DNA of 64,000 nt from Sialis fuliginosa (GCA_961205875.1 OY540813.1:29731001-29795000), one strand, 5' to 3'; counted from the first letter of the stretch, positions 45,440 to 58,900 are shown. The notes: generated by a model from the sequence alone, not told the origin. Translations and numbers: made by a program.

Positions 45440-46383
45440 TTTTAGTTGCGGATTTTTTGACATAAGAAAACAGGGTGTCTCAAGAAGAACATATACAGTC
45501 ATTTTTTTTTTTTAAATCTTATCATTTCTGCTTTTGTGTTATTAGTCTTCGTCCGTATACCAAATTTCATCTTAAGGAGGTATTCTAGTCTAGGGGTACA
45601 AATTTTGGGTGTTTTTTTAAAATTCGATAAAAAAAAACTAAAATATTTTTAGTAGCCATTTTTTTATTAGATATTTATTGATATTTTAACAATACAAAAA
45701 AAAAATAAAAAAATTTAAAATTGAAAAAATTACAGGCTGGTAAAGTGGGGGAGTGAAAAATAAGGGTGCGTCCTTCTTGACATAATTCCAACCCTTCTAG
45801 TGATCTGAAAAATAAAAGAAAAAGATTCTTAATTAGTAAGAATGTCGCCATCGTCTGAACTATGAAAATAAAAAAATAATTTGTTTTCACAAAATGGCGG
45901 CTGTTAGAAAAAAAATGTAATTTTTTGCCCTTTTTCAAAGTTTTGAATTTTTTTAAAATAGTAAAAAACAAAATATTTACATAATTATAGTTCCAACAAT
46001 AGAGGGATATACAATGAAGGTCCACACCAAATTTCAAGTTAATCGGTTTATTAGAACTTGAGAAATCCCGTCAGACGTATTAGAAAAAGTAGTTTCGAGA
46101 AAAACGCGTTTAAAGTCTGTACTTACATTTCGTTAATCGGCGATTCCTCATTGGACCTTATTTTTATATAGCTACATATGTATAACTCTGTAAATATTTG
46201 AAATTTTAAAAATTCCTTTGGAGGATATATTTTTGAAGGTCTAATCTTTAAAAATATGGAAGAAAAAAAATCGATATTTTCAAAATTCTAGACTAGAATA
46301 CCCCCTTAATCAGCATAAATTTTTTGAGGACGGACATGGCGAAACTATAAGGTTTCCTAGTTTTCTACGGAAACCTAAAAACG
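45440..46383 (+). repeat. family G copy split by an insertion
   Basis: 45440-45575 and 46306-46383 together match 1860-2042 (GTCTTCGTCCGTATACCAAA, then GGTTTCCTAGTTTTCTACGG). The 730-bp insert between them is annotated separately. Confidence 0.75.
45576..46305. mobile_element. TTAA-inserted element, 730 bp
   Basis: Ends GGAGGTATTCTAGTCTAG and, read inward, GGGGGTATTCTAGTCTAG, with TTAA on each side. The uninterrupted homologous site at 1949-1952 has a single TTAA, so boundaries and target are firm. TTAA suggests piggyBac-like or another TTAA-targeting superfamily; the GG ends are not the common piggyBac CCC. The minus-strand frame at 45675-46037 is lysine/phenylalanine-rich with no recognisable domain and is probably fortuitous. 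Confidence 0.8.
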
Positions 46384-46652
46384 AAGGTACAGTTAAATTT
46401 GCTGAAACTGATGTAGAAGTGTTTAAAGAAAATAAGTCTTAATTAATTCTCCATTTTTGTTTTTGTACTTTTTGGGTCGATGATTTCCGAATAAAGAATT
46501 CTTAATGTTGAATGATTGAAATCACACAAAAAGTATTTCAGACAAAAATTGCGTGTTTTTAGATTAAGAAAATCGTAATAAAAAATATAAATTTCCACTA
46601 AAAAAATGTTGATTTTGACAAGACCTTTCAAGATCAAATACATTTATTTTAA
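46384..46652. other. no feature recognised
   Basis: Short stretch between elements; nothing recognised. Confidence 0.45.
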
Positions 46653-46930
46653 CTAGCGGACTCATCCCGGCTTGGCGCGGGAATTATTATTTCACCCCCT
46701 GTGATGTATGGAGGGTTGTAATTGTTGTTTTAACTTACCCGGCAAACGTTGTTCTGCTCAAAAATAATTTGTTTAAAAATCAGACCATAAATTCACATTT
46801 TCGTAAATATCTCGACTCCAGAGCCACCTACCGAGTCCAAATAAAAGATACACCTAACGGAGCACCAAACGAACTTAAGGTGTAAATATAGTTTTGATAT
46901 GTCAAGTGATTTAGGTGTTATGATCTCACA
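46653..46930 (-). mobile_element. Helitron-like 3' end fragment
   Basis: Minus strand: hairpin CCCG-cgccaagc-CGGG, nine bases, then CTAG before TT. Homologous to 10390-10760, sharing ACCCGGCAAACGTTGTTCTG and CGTAAATATCTCGACTCCAG. No 5' end or Rep/helicase identified. Confidence 0.45.
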
Positions 46931-46937
46931 TACATAC

Positions 46938-47690
46938 TAGGGCATACAAAAACCCGATAAAATTAAAAAAACCGGTTTTCGGTTTTTCATAAAGTGAAAA
47001 ACCGGCTATCCGGTTTTTAGTCGGGTTTTTCAATTAAGTTTAAAACTATTTAAATAAAATAATAAATTAATATTAAAAAAATAATACTTATTTTATTAAG
47101 GCTCTACCCTGGAGGTCTAGTGCTAAGGGGGATCTGACCCGGCGAGCAAAAATAAAAGTCAGAGAATGGTATATTTACGTATTTAAATTATTAATTGAAT
47201 GGCCGAAAAAAAGCTTGGACAAGAAAAAATTTCTTCAACAATTCCAATCTGGGGGCTCGTGATAGTATGTGGAGGCCATAATTGCAGCTATAGCAAATAT
47301 ATTTTGTATTATAATACATTATATTATATTGAAATAAATTATTTATTTATTTTCATCTCAAATGTGGAATTTACAATTCCCAATTTGAAATTGATTAGTC
47401 TAAATTTGATCTTGAAATGGTATAATCTCCTTTATTAACATATTATTATACACTTCACGAATGACACTCAAATTCCCTTTCACCCTTTTATAATTTAAAT
47501 AAATTCACAATATAAATACTTCATGAATAACAGTAAAAAAATAAAAATTATTTGTCACTTAAGGAAACAAAAAAAATATATATATAATTGACTTTCGGTT
47601 TTTCGGGAAAAACCCCGGTTTTACGGTTTTGGTAAATTTTAACAAAAAACCAGTTAACCGGTTTCGGTTAAAACCGGTTTATATGCCCTA
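46938..47690. mobile_element. hAT MITE with AACCGGTTTT arms
   Basis: A 753-bp element with ends TAGGGCATACAAAAACC and, read inward, TAGGGCATATAAACC, and an exact 8-bp duplication ATACATAC on both sides. Arms are made of AAACCGGTTTTCGG-type repeats. hAT by TSD and TAGGG end. The 47199-47438 frame lacks any recognisable domain. Confidence 0.85.
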
Positions 47691-47698
47691 ATACATAC

Positions 47699-48229
47699 GC
47701 ACCAAAACCTAGATTTGATATATTAAGATACGAGTATATTTTTTCAACCCTTAAATTTTTGTATGAAATATTTTTATTGGAAACTCAACCCTATTGAAAT
47801 ATTATATCGTTTCTAGACTTTTTGGATATTCTGTATATATGTATATTATTGTATATAACTAAAAACATTATATTTTTATATATATATAACGATCTTTTAA
47901 GAAAAATGATATCTTATCTAATTAATTAATAATTTATACGAAGAACGCATCAAAAAATTTCAATCCTATTAAATTCATTCCATTAATAATCAAGTAAAAT
48001 ATCTTCGCTTTCCTGTGCATTTTCTGTAATATGATAAAACAATCTTCAATTAAAACTTTCAAAGATGAAACAGATACGATATTGCTACTTATATTTAAAT
48101 AATCCCATTTCATTTTTGTACTTATTACAATATTCATTATTGGATTATCAACAGTCGATAGCAACATAAAGGCAATACCTGTAGGTTAAAAAAAGTAGGT
48201 GTGATCAAATACGCGCATTACAAGTTATA
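47699..48229. other. no gene recognised
   Basis: AT-rich; nothing recognised. Confidence 0.5.
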
Positions 48230-48973
48230 CAGTCAGAACTCGTTTATTCTATGTCACGTTTATCTGAAATGCCGAGTTTCGTTTATTCGAAAGTTTTTCT
48301 CCTCCTTCACCTCCCACCATCCATGAGTCGTGGCGTAAACGAACATATTTTTGAAATTTTTGTAGAATTAATTAGAGACACTTATCACCGTCGTCACTCG
48401 TCACCTTGCTCATATTCGAAATTAAAAGTAAAGTAAAATTATTTCACTATCACGATTAACTATTAACGATCAATATTAAATACCAAGGTATATATAATGA
48501 CATTTACATACATAATCTCTATAGATCCTTGAGCAATCAGCGTTGGTGTGGGAATTGAAGTCACCACGAAGACGTATTCAAATGTTATAAATGTATAATA
48601 GAACATCAATTACAAAAAATTCATTCTTTTATTCTTGTTTTCGTATTTTTTGATATTTTAACAACACATACAATCAAAGAAGTACAAATTCGACATTGCA
48701 AAATCATAGAAACCTGTCAAAATTACAGAACGTATTGCCAACTTAAGAATAGTAAAAATGACACTTTCCGAATAGACAAAATTGTCTGTGATGGCTTTTT
48801 TTATACATTTATAACATTTGAATACATCTTCGTAGTGACGTCAATTCCCGCGCCAACGTTGATTGGTTAAAGATATATACATAACTTGGTGAGAGCCCCT
48901 CTCGACTTCGAATAAACGCGACTTCCTCGTTTCAAAACGATTCAGAAGGCTTAGAATAAACGATTCCCGACTG
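48230..48973. mobile_element. pogo/Tigger-like MITE
   Basis: A 744-bp element with ends CAGTCAGAACTCGTTTATTC and, read inward, CAGTCGGGAATCGTTTATTC, flanked by TA. CAGTC-type ends plus TA are typical of pogo-related elements. A second, long inverted pair lies inside (about 48535-48600 against 48808-48868, around CAATCAGCGTTGGTGTGGGA), so the interior is itself palindromic. No DDE coding sequence. Confidence 0.78.
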
Positions 48974-48984
48974 TAATTATTTGG

Positions 48985-49175
48985 CGTGCAAAAGCAAAAA
49001 TTAAAATCTGTTTTACCGCCTATCATAACAGAAATCTGTATTATCAATACTTAACCTAACTTCGTGTGTTAAATTATTTCCCTTACATAGTGCGCGCGCA
49101 TCGTTGCATGCAACGCGCATTTGATATCCGTTACATTGCTAAAATTTCACCCCTAACGCGCTTAAAGAAGTATAA
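48985..49175 (+). repeat. dispersed repeat, family L, copy 3
   Basis: CGCCTATCATAACAGAAATC, then GTGCGCGCGCATCGTTGCAT and GCGCTTAAAGAAGTATAAC, in the same order as at 13020 and 26833. Confidence 0.6.
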
Positions 49176-49361
49176 CTTCAAAAATCTAATTTGTAACTTG
49201 TAATGAATTTTATTTTAATTAAATAAACCTTCTCGTATTTTTTGCAATACTACTAAAAATAAATTTAATAATACTTGATACTACACCAAATTTTCTTATT
49301 ACTAAAATTAAATAAATAGTAAAAATTTTCAGAATTTATTATTTGGTAAGGATCGATATCT

Positions 49362-49700
49362 AAGGATATTGTTTTTATATTTTATTAAAATTGATACTGA
49401 AAATGTATAACTAATAGATTATTTAATAATAATGCACAGTACATACATATATTGGTTTCTTACCCAAGTTTTTAATTTATTAGATTTCTCCCTTTGGTGT
49501 TTTCAACTACCCCACTCTCCCCTACTGTGCCAAGTTAGTTATAAATAAAATAATAATATCGTAGACTATACTAGATCGTAAAGACAGAATAGAGTCAGTA
49601 GCTGGTGTCACAGCTACATACATAGGTATGTACATATATAAGTTCACTCATTTTTCGTACGTGTCTTATTAAATAAATAAGAGTTCTTCGGAATTTTACG
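49362..49700 (+). repeat. family K copy with empty MITE site
   Basis: Matches 27531-27820 joined directly to 28380-28420. The TA at 49658-49659, in TTTTTCGTACGTGTC, is the unoccupied target of the mariner-like MITE found at 27821-28379. A diverged CTACCCCACTCTCCCCTA end of the GGGGAGAG MITE is included at about 49508-49525. Confidence 0.8.
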
Positions 49701-50520
49701 TGCACTATAAGAACGTATTGTTTACAGGCATTCAATCTCGGAGAACCAAAATCCAAATAAGCTGGTCAAAAATTGATTTTGACTAATTTTGAAAAAAAAG
49801 TATAGAAGCGTAAGTTATAGGATTTAATTTAAATGTATGTATTTTAAATATTTTCCTAAAACAGTTTTGAAGTTATTGGTATCGGACAGAAACCTTCCTC
49901 GTGTTAGAGCATCCCGATTTCTAGCCGTATTTTTCTATAGGAGATAAAAGTTACTGTCGTGTTCTTTATATCAAAATCTATACATTTTTAGAAAAAATGT
50001 ACTGAACCAGAAGTAAGTATCTTCATTTTAATCAACCGAAATTGAGTGTCAATCGTTATTTGCTGAAGTTCGAGTCTCGTTTCGAAAACTTTTTATTTGA
50101 CACGCCATGTAATTAATTCGAAATTAATTAAGTGCGTTTTCGTAAATATTCAGTATTTCTAATTTATAATCCATTCGAAACGACAAATTTCGATATTTGT
50201 TCTAGATTTTCTAAACTTATTGTTAGTACATTGTTCAGAGACGTAATAATATTAAGGTCGAAAATATAAAAACAAAAATATTGATTATTGATGTAGGTAT
50301 TGATATTACAACTATTTTATAAAGCAAAATTCATAAATATAACAGAGATATTACATTTTATTAGTAAAAATTTTAATCATTTCATAACACAAATGCAGTG
50401 TTTTGTGCAGCAAAAGTATGATTGTATTTATAACATTAATTGAACTTAAAAAAATAAGAAATTTTTTTATAATAATATATTAACAAAAATGTCATTATAA
50501 TACGGACATTTAACTGTTCA
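49701..50520. other. no gene recognised
   Basis: AT-rich; no exon or bounded repeat recognised. Confidence 0.5.
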
Positions 50521-52140
50521 ATTATACAGGGTATCATGTCAGGTGAAACAAACTTGAACAGTTGATCGAGAAAAATATTTCAAGAAAAAAAGTTCATATA
50601 AACATGTGTTCGGATGTTCTTCGCGAGGGAGCTACATACTCTCAAATATTTTATCTAAAATTAGTTTTTATTTAATATTTTGAGAACCCATTGTAATACA
50701 GTTGTGGAATTTTATAATCAGTTTAATATTAAACACGTATACATACTAAACCGATTATAAAAATAAAGATCGAGTAAAAATACAACTAAACGTATTTTAT
50801 TCATTATTGAATAAAAATCACAATTGCCTTGGAAAATTTACAACAATCACTCGAGTGCAATATTAAATAAAGTCAAGCTAGCTTTGGAAAAAATAATGTT
50901 CGATGTTTAAAAAACATCTGCCAAGTAAATGCACAGTGCTTCCTCGTGCTAAATTCACTAAAACCGATAGTGTTCAGATAAATTGCCTGGCATTGGTTAA
51001 CCATTTAATTTTTATACAAATTTTACTAAAAAATCTTAGTTCGAATTTTTTCTTAAAACGCACCTGAATATTTTTTCATATATTTTTAATTTTTTGACAA
51101 TTTCAATCTAAATCTAAATTTATGCAAATGTCAAAATGACATTTAAAACGTCAAAGTGACATTTAAAACGCCAAAGTGACATTTAAAACGTCAAAATGAC
51201 ACTTAATATATTCAATCAAATATCAATTTAGAAAAACAAAACACGAATTTTTAAAATTAATTTAGATAAATCTTTGTAAGGGAATATTTTACAACAAACG
51301 TAGTAGACCCATATTATAGGAAATTTAATTCTCTACAAAAAATATTCTATAAAATTTTCTCGTAACATGTGTCATTCTTGAGATATCTTGAAAAAATAAA
51401 TATTTTGGGGTGTCACCCCTCCCCCTTACACACGATTTTAATTATTTTGAAATGGGACCGTCCTCAAACCAAACCCAACCATCCGACCAAGTTTCAATAA
51501 TATCGGTTCAGTGGTTCATGAGTTATGCGAGTGACAAGGATTCAGGGGACAGACGGACGGACGGACGGACACATGGACACACGGACACACGGACAGACAG
51601 ACAGACACGGAACGAAAAGTGTTTGTCTTGACGTGAAACGGATAAATAAATTTAAAATTTTGAAATTGGAGAACTTTTTTTTTGTCTCAATCTGAAACGA
51701 TCACATAGCTTCTCGTATCTTCGATATTGCGAGGAAGCAAATTAAAATTCGTTGCTTATTTTGTTATTTATGTATAACGGCAATGCTGGCTTTAGGGAGG
51801 GGGGCTAGGCGACTGCTCGGAGTACCAGTTCAAAAGGGGCGGCGGACAGCCACATGGAGAAAAACTTGAATTCTAGTAGAACAAAAAAAACTAGATATAA
51901 CTCAAAGGGGCCACTGGTCGGACTGGCTCCATATATCCCTGGTCTAAATAATCATTGGTTGATACTGGAAATTGATAACACGTATAATATTTAACAGGGT
52001 ATCAAATTTAAGGACTGTATCACAATGGGCTCTCAAAATATTAAATAAAAACTAATTTGAGACAAAATCTTTCAGTCTGTAGCTCCTTCATGAAGAGTTT
52101 CCGGACACATGTTTATATGAACTTCTTAGTACTAACTAAA
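50521..52140. mobile_element. composite element: H arms around F core
   Basis: The outer arms (50521-50740 and 51950-52120) are inverted copies of family H (TCGYGAGGGAGCTACA and TGTAGCTCCTTCATGAAGAG). Between them lies the full family F sequence, including a GGAC/GACA microsatellite at 51550-51605 and the GGGGCGGCGGACAGCCACAT segment. The layout suggests a non-autonomous element of about 1.6 kb with long inverted arms, of which the copies at 2960, 8870, 15840, 40200 and 59440 are fragments. No transposase or reverse transcriptase recognised. Confidence 0.6.
51131..51210 (+). repeat. 20-bp tandem repeat, four units
   Basis: Four units of TCAAARTGACATTTAAAACG, the last diverged. Other family F copies carry only one such unit, so the array expanded within this copy. 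Confidence 0.85.
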
Positions 52141-52235
52141 TTATTTTGGGTCATAAACTAATTTATTTCGTAATGAGAGCGAAGAAAATAATATTGCTTT
52201 TTTTTACACAGCCTAATACCGAGTGTACATACGAT

Positions 52236-52665
52236 TTGTCTGAAATATTTTGTTTAATTTATCATAGATGGCGCTGTAATCGACAAAATTCATTTTTTTC
52301 GTTTTCTTCTAACAAGGGGCAACCAGATATCAGATGCACCAATTTGTTTGAAAAAATAGGGTTGTAGTAGTGGCATAGATAAACTTACACACCAAGCCGG
52401 TTGACCGGAAACTCGTAAACAACCGAGAAAAAAAATTATAAAATTCCTCTGTAAATTCGCATATATGTACCAATTCAGTTGAAAACTAGCACATCACGTA
52501 CTGTAGACGGTGGTTTGCGCTACGGACCGACAACCGTGAATGGCCTGGTCCGATCCTCGATGCGATCGATTTTTTTCCGGTTCTTTTTGTTGTATTATAA
52601 ATTGAATTTCGTCGATTACAGCGCCATCTATGATGAATCGAACAAAATATTTCAGACAAATCTGC
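52236..52665. mobile_element. inverted-repeat element, 60-bp arms
   Basis: 52236-52290 (GTCTGAAATATTTTGTTTAA, ATAGATGGCGCTGTAATCGA) is the inverse of about 52603-52665. The interior includes a GC-richer segment around 52390-52570. Probably a foldback MITE; TSD not identified. Confidence 0.6.
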
Positions 52666-52689
52666 AATAAAAAATTGAGGTTCCTATTT

Positions 52690-53697
52690 AAGATTCAAAG
52701 TTACCCCCGCCCCAACCTTTAAAGAGGGGGGTGTGGGACTATTTTTTTGCACTAATGTATTTCCCCCGTGGAATGATTAAATTTTGATTATTGACATTTT
52801 TTTCGTAGAATACCTATTTTTCGAGATATTTGAAAGTTTCAGGTTACAAAAAACACCCGATATACTTATACAATATTGTTGATGATTATATATAATGTCC
52901 GGTAAATAATAATGCCATTTTATCATATTAACCGTAACATATACGTGTACTACAAAATGTTTGATACAAAAAGCAACATAATACCATTAATACATGATAA
53001 TATGTTTAAGATTATTTCTACACTATTACGACCCTGGCTAGAACAGTCTGGAAAATTCACTTTCAGTCATTATTATTTATAACTCCCTACATCTCCGCAC
53101 TAATACATAATACATTGTTTTCTGTGTTCGTTGAAAGTTATCAACTTATTAACTCTTTCCATACAGACGAAATTAGTTAATACCAATGTTGTATTTTGTT
53201 TTGTAAACTTTATTAATTGTGACTAAATATAATAATTGTTTTCTTTTAATTTTCACTGCCTCAAAAGATTTTCTTTGTAGGTCGATTTTTAACTTAATTT
53301 AAACTTTTGTTAAAAATTAAATAAAATAGACGGTTATTTCTTCATCTAGAATACTATTAGTATCGATACAACAATAAAAAGTAAGAGGCTTTAAGAAAAA
53401 AAGGTTTTCCACAAAAATTTATTAGCGTCATTTAATCATGGCCAGTTACGTAATGTAATATTTTCCAAGCAAGTAAATCACAATGTTAAAATCCAATTTT
53501 CAACATCATTTTGCTTTTACCAAAAGCATTTATTAGTTTTTCATTCGCCAACACTCAAGTATTTACTTACAATTTGATATAATGTCAAGCAAATAGCTTT
53601 TACTTGATTTTATTCACACCATTTTTATTTATTAATAGTCGTATAAAACTGTTAAATCATTTACACATATCATATTTGACTTGTAAATCCAAATTAG
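52690..53697. other. no gene recognised
   Basis: A GGGGGG(T)GTGGG patch and a GATATTTGAAAGTTTCAGG block occur near 52720-52840; the latter resembles 62570-62590. No exon recognised. Confidence 0.45.
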
Positions 53698-54090
53698 AAC
53701 TGCACACGAGACGACAGTCAGGTAAATCTCGTCTCGATCTCGTCCACTTTGTTTAATTATTTATGTTGGCAGCACAAATAATATTTTAAAACAGGGGATG
53801 AAATATTAAACTATATTTTTTTTTTGCTTTTCATTCATTATACATCGTAAATATTTCGACTCCTATGCAAGATAGGGATTGGTACAGTAAGTAAATGTTA
53901 TGGTGATAATTACCATCGACAGAGCCGAAAGGGTTAAAGCACTGTGTATAAATATTCAAAATATAGAAATTCATTTTACGATAATTATTTATTCTAATAT
54001 TCCTCCGTCCTGAAGACGCATAGAGCTGTACACGAGACGATTCGAGGCGAGATATTATATCGAGACTGAGTCCGAGAAAAACATCTAAAT
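53698..54090. mobile_element. two hAT-like ends, same orientation
   Basis: TTAGAACTGCACACGAGACG at about 53694-53713 and TAGAGCTGTACACGAGACG at about 54022-54040 are two similar ends in the same direction, both followed by CGAGA-rich sequence. They look like separate truncated insertions of one hAT-like family. A related end is at 8570-8625 in inverse orientation. Confidence 0.45.
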
Positions 54091-57000
54091 ACATCTAAGT
54101 ATTGATTTCTAAATAATTTTAATATCTTGTTCTTCCTTTTTCGTAGCTTTGTAATGTAACCTAATATAAAAAAAAATATTTAAAATTTTGGTAAGTAAAT
54201 CTTGTATGTGCTGTTTATAAGTGCAATCCACCTCATCATTTTGTAGCAACCACATGGGAATTGATTTAAAACTATTTTTTATTAATATATATTTAATATT
54301 TTTGGTAGCAAAAATGTTATTTTCCCGGAATATCCGTTCATAATTTTGCAAATTTCTATCAGTTCAATTGATGTTTTCTTTTAATTTCCTCGATGAAATA
54401 TGAACCATTATAGTATGTTTATATTATTTACTTTTCTAATAGAAAACTTATTGCACAAAAATCACAAGATAGATATACAAAAATATATCGGACAGAAATA
54501 CTACCCTGAACTATAGTAAGCTACCAATCAGATTCTCCAAACTACACTGCATCTCTCTCTCACTTTTTGAACAGATGTTACACCACTGTGTTAATACAGA
54601 ATGTACTGTCCATTCTCTATGTCTATGACTACTACTAATTTCTTGACCGTTTTTAAGGAGTTTCCATACAATCCGAAAAAACACGTGCACAGATTTTATG
54701 ACCAGCCTGTATCAAATCTAATCACTATAATTTCTTCAGTTGTCAGTTAATTCCATCAGAGTGTTCATCAATCTCTTCGGCCAATCCATCAGCGCGTTTA
54801 ACGCTTGGTTTGTTCTCAGCAACAGATGCAACATATCCTCTACATTGACAGGTCCCCACTCACGTGACCGGATGTTGGTCGCTATTGGCGAGACATTTAA
54901 CAGCTAATTTGTTGTGCTAATCTGAAACTGATTGTGGTTGTCCATTGCAATGTTAATTGTTCCGTGATATAAATCTTATTTTTGATATTAGGAGTACAGA
55001 GTTGTTATTTTCAATGAACTTGAATTCAATCCAAATTATATTATATTTATATTATTTTATGATCGAACCTTACCCCCCCCCCCCCCCAAATATATTAATA
55101 ATTTTTTTTACTAATATTATTTTGTTATAAACTGTAGTGATGGAAATTTTCAGTATTTTGGAGTTTTAAAAAATCAACCTTGATGTTTTTGTAGTAGGTA
55201 TATAAATTATTATAATTTTATTTTATTTTAATTTACCTGTATTAAAATCGAATGCAATAAAATTCAATATTTACATATAAATAAAAAAAATACGAAATAT
55301 CAATAACAAAATATTTATTTAAATATTGCTAATTCAAATTTCTTTTAAATAACATGTAATAATAAAACAATACAATGGAATTTTTATTACAGTATTTATT
55401 AGTACATATTAACTTAAATTGTTTATTTTTATAGTTAAACTTATTCAACACTCGAATAAAAAACTATGTTTTCATTTTAAAACACAAGACCTAACACAAT
55501 TTTAAGCACGTTAAACTTTTGATTATTTACAAAATTGGCACTAAAGTAAAATTGTCAAAAATAAATAATATGTACACGGTGACCCATATGTTTAAAATGC
55601 AATAACTTCTTCGTTTATTACTATTTTTAATTTTTATTTTTAACAGATCAAAATATATACCCTACCATTAAAATTGTTATTACCTTGAAAGCAAACAAGG
55701 GTATTTCTGAAACACAATGAAAATATCGTTCATTTTTAAGGTTCCGAAGAAAACCCTATTAATCTCATTTTGCCATCCGTCCGTCCTTTTCAGTCAAAGC
55801 AAAATGTCTTGTAAACTATATAAGCTAGAAACTTAAATTTTTTACAGAACATGTAAAACATGTAGGTACTAATTTTTTAAAGGGGGCGCGCTAAAGAGTT
55901 ACAGCTAGGCAAAAAATATATTTATTTTTATACCAAGGCATGTAGCACGTCAAAATGTATAACCAAACCAGTGGAATTTGACCCTCTTTCTTATTTTTTT
56001 CAAATCAAAAATTGCACCTGCAGGGGGGTTTAAAGCAAATAAAAAAAACTGTATACCAAGGCGTTGTGGGGTGTCAAAATGTAGATCTCAATTAGTAGAA
56101 TTTGACCAAAGTTGTTACCATTGACACTGACTGAATGTATTTTTATTTACCACCTACATTTTCATGATATGCTAATAATACTGGTAAAATTTGGGAGTCA
56201 AAAAATAATATTTATATACATTTATATACATACTAAATATTTCAATTAAATAAGCTTTTTCTCCAGTATTTTTTTGTTTGGCGGATCATGTCATATTAAA
56301 GCTGTAAATTATTTTATTTTTTTTATGTGTTCATGCCAATAATACAAGATTTTCTTTAGTACACATTAATATGATATTTCATTAAAAAAATTATTTTTCT
56401 ACCATTGAAAAATTCGCTCAATGAAAATCTCGATTTTTCTTATTTTTGCTGACAATAAGATATTTATTATACCGAATTTATGAAACAAACTATGAATTAA
56501 TAATTATTTTCTATTTTATTGATTAACTAATCGATTTTCAACATAACTATCACTGCAAATCTATTTATTCTAAAACACTCAAGACCTTTTCCCATTATAT
56601 TTAAATTCATTTATTTTATATTAAAAAAATCCATTATTTCTCTTAATATTCGCAGTATATTAATTCATGCATATTATCTGTATTCTTAATCATTTATTAA
56701 AACTTAATGTCTCAAAAAATGATAAAACAAACACCCTAGAAAGGTATAGACATTTTTAACAAGAACCTACTATACTTGAGTTATCAACAAGACAGCAGAG
56801 TTGTTTTACAATTAAAAAAATTACTGGCTTTTTGTCAAATTATTAAATAAATTATTTAATGAAAAAAATATTTAATGAAAAAAGCTTGTTATTACCTAAC
56901 TTTATTTAGGAGGGGTTAGGGTCTACCCCCTTTTAAATAAAGAATAATTCTTATTTTGTCTTTTATATCGAAATGGGGAGTCCAAAATCGATTATATGTT

Positions 57001-58900
57001 TTTACTGCGTAAAACTAGGCCCCTATAAGATAATTTTATAAAATATCGTTATTAGTAATTATTACTTATTTTCTTGCATTTAGCACTTTCGAAAACATTA
57101 CATTGTATAATTGTATAATTTATATTACTTTTAATTACTTTATTCTCTTCAAGCATCAACTTCCGTTTTATAGACTTCAAAATTGAGATTTTCTTATAGT
57201 TGTTGAAGCGCGACTTTCAAAATTTCACGCCTTTAGGTTTTACAATAAAAAATAAGCATAAACACGGTAATAAAACTAAATCAAATAATATAAATATCAG
57301 AACCCATAATCACGTTTTAAAGTTTATCGAAATAATTAATCTCTGTTATTGTAGTGAAAGATTTATATCCTTTTTATGTTATTTGCTGTCATAATCATTC
57401 ATTTATAAATAAATATTTCATTGTTCATTAATATAATAAAAAAGGAATTATTACTTCTGATAATAAGTTGAATTATTTATCAATTTTATAATTATTTCTT
57501 TTTTCAAATTTTTCTATAAATATTCTCAGAATTCAGCTTTAATTTAAATATGAATTTATAATTTATTGTTACATTTCTGTTTAATGCGGATTTGTAATTG
57601 CGGAGAAAAAGATATAAAATGTGAACCAACAGAAAAAAATTAATTTTATTAATTGTTGTTTATGAAAGCACAATCAATAATGAATAGATTGTTAAGAAAA
57701 TGATACAAAATTGATACTCATTATGGCGTATTAATAAAGGGCAAATATTATTGAATGGTCTAAAATACTCGAAGATATTTCGTAGTCATATTATATTAAT
57801 TGAGCTTCATTGTTACATATTTCTTAACAAAAATTCAGCAAAGGCATACACGAGTAACACGAATGTATGCTATTAGAGTTCCGTAACTACCTACTGAGCA
57901 TAAAAGCTGCACGTGTTTTAATCCCTAATAAGTCATGGAGGCAAATAAAGCCCACCTTAATTAAAAATGCTATATTTTGGATAATAAGTAATTTATATTA
58001 AAAAGTCTATGTTAATTGTGAACTTTGGTTTATTATTTCTAAAGAAGTATGAAAATCAACATTTCTTAAATGATTTTTTTCATTTTTAAGACATATTAAA
58101 AAGTAACTTTGGCCCTTATTATAGTGTAATAAGACCACTTAACTACATTAAACATTTTCAGATAATTATAATTTTATTTTGCATGGGAACTATTATTAAT
58201 ATATAATATATTATATTTATTTTTTATCCATAACTCTCGCCAGATCACTTTATTTCTTCGTTGTAATTTTTATTAGTAAATAAAAAAAATTCAATCTTAA
58301 ATTTGGTAGATTTTAATAAATAATAAATTTACCGTAGTACCTTAGGGATAACTATAAGGTACTTCGGTAATTTTATTTTTATTTTATAAAGCAAAAAATC
58401 AAAAAAACATTAGAAATCAACTTTTTACCTGAACAAATAAGAAACAGAAAATTTATAAAACATTTTAAGAAAACTTAAGATTATTTGTTTGTTGTTTTTA
58501 TAAAATTGAGCATTCGTCACCATTTCTCGCAACAAACTCAGAGGTACCGAAAAGTTAGCGCGACGAGATACTAGTCGGTATGTATTATGTACATATGTAT
58601 ATAATTTATATAAGTATCTTCTATGTGTACATAAAAACCCAGACCGACCCAACTATTGTAAATGTGTATTTTTTTTACATGGGCCTTATTACACCCTTAC
58701 AGCCTTATTTGCCGCAGATACTATGTAATTTAACCGTTTTTTTATTTTCTTACGTTTTTTAATCAGTTAAAAAAATGTTCTTAATTTCTCTAAAAAATTA
58801 TCATTTGTCATGAATTTTTCAGGAGGCGGGACATTTGACTGTTTTGAACCCCTTGCTGGCCTAATTTTTGAGTTAAATAAGAGCCAAGTTCTACTTATTA
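54091..58900. other. no gene recognised; poly-C and hairpin
   Basis: A run of 15 C lies at 55073-55087. A short inverted repeat (AGTACCTTA / TAAGGTACT) lies at 58335-58365. 55735-55870 resembles generic insect repeat text with CCGTCCGTCC, and 56050-56105 shares an AGATCTCAATTAGTA block with 35268. No exon, RNA gene or bounded transposon was recognised in these 4.8 kb. Confidence 0.45.

Noticed and set aside
45675-46037. 120-aa minus-strand ORF
   Set aside because: It lies inside the TTAA-inserted non-autonomous element and is Phe/Lys-rich with no family motif.
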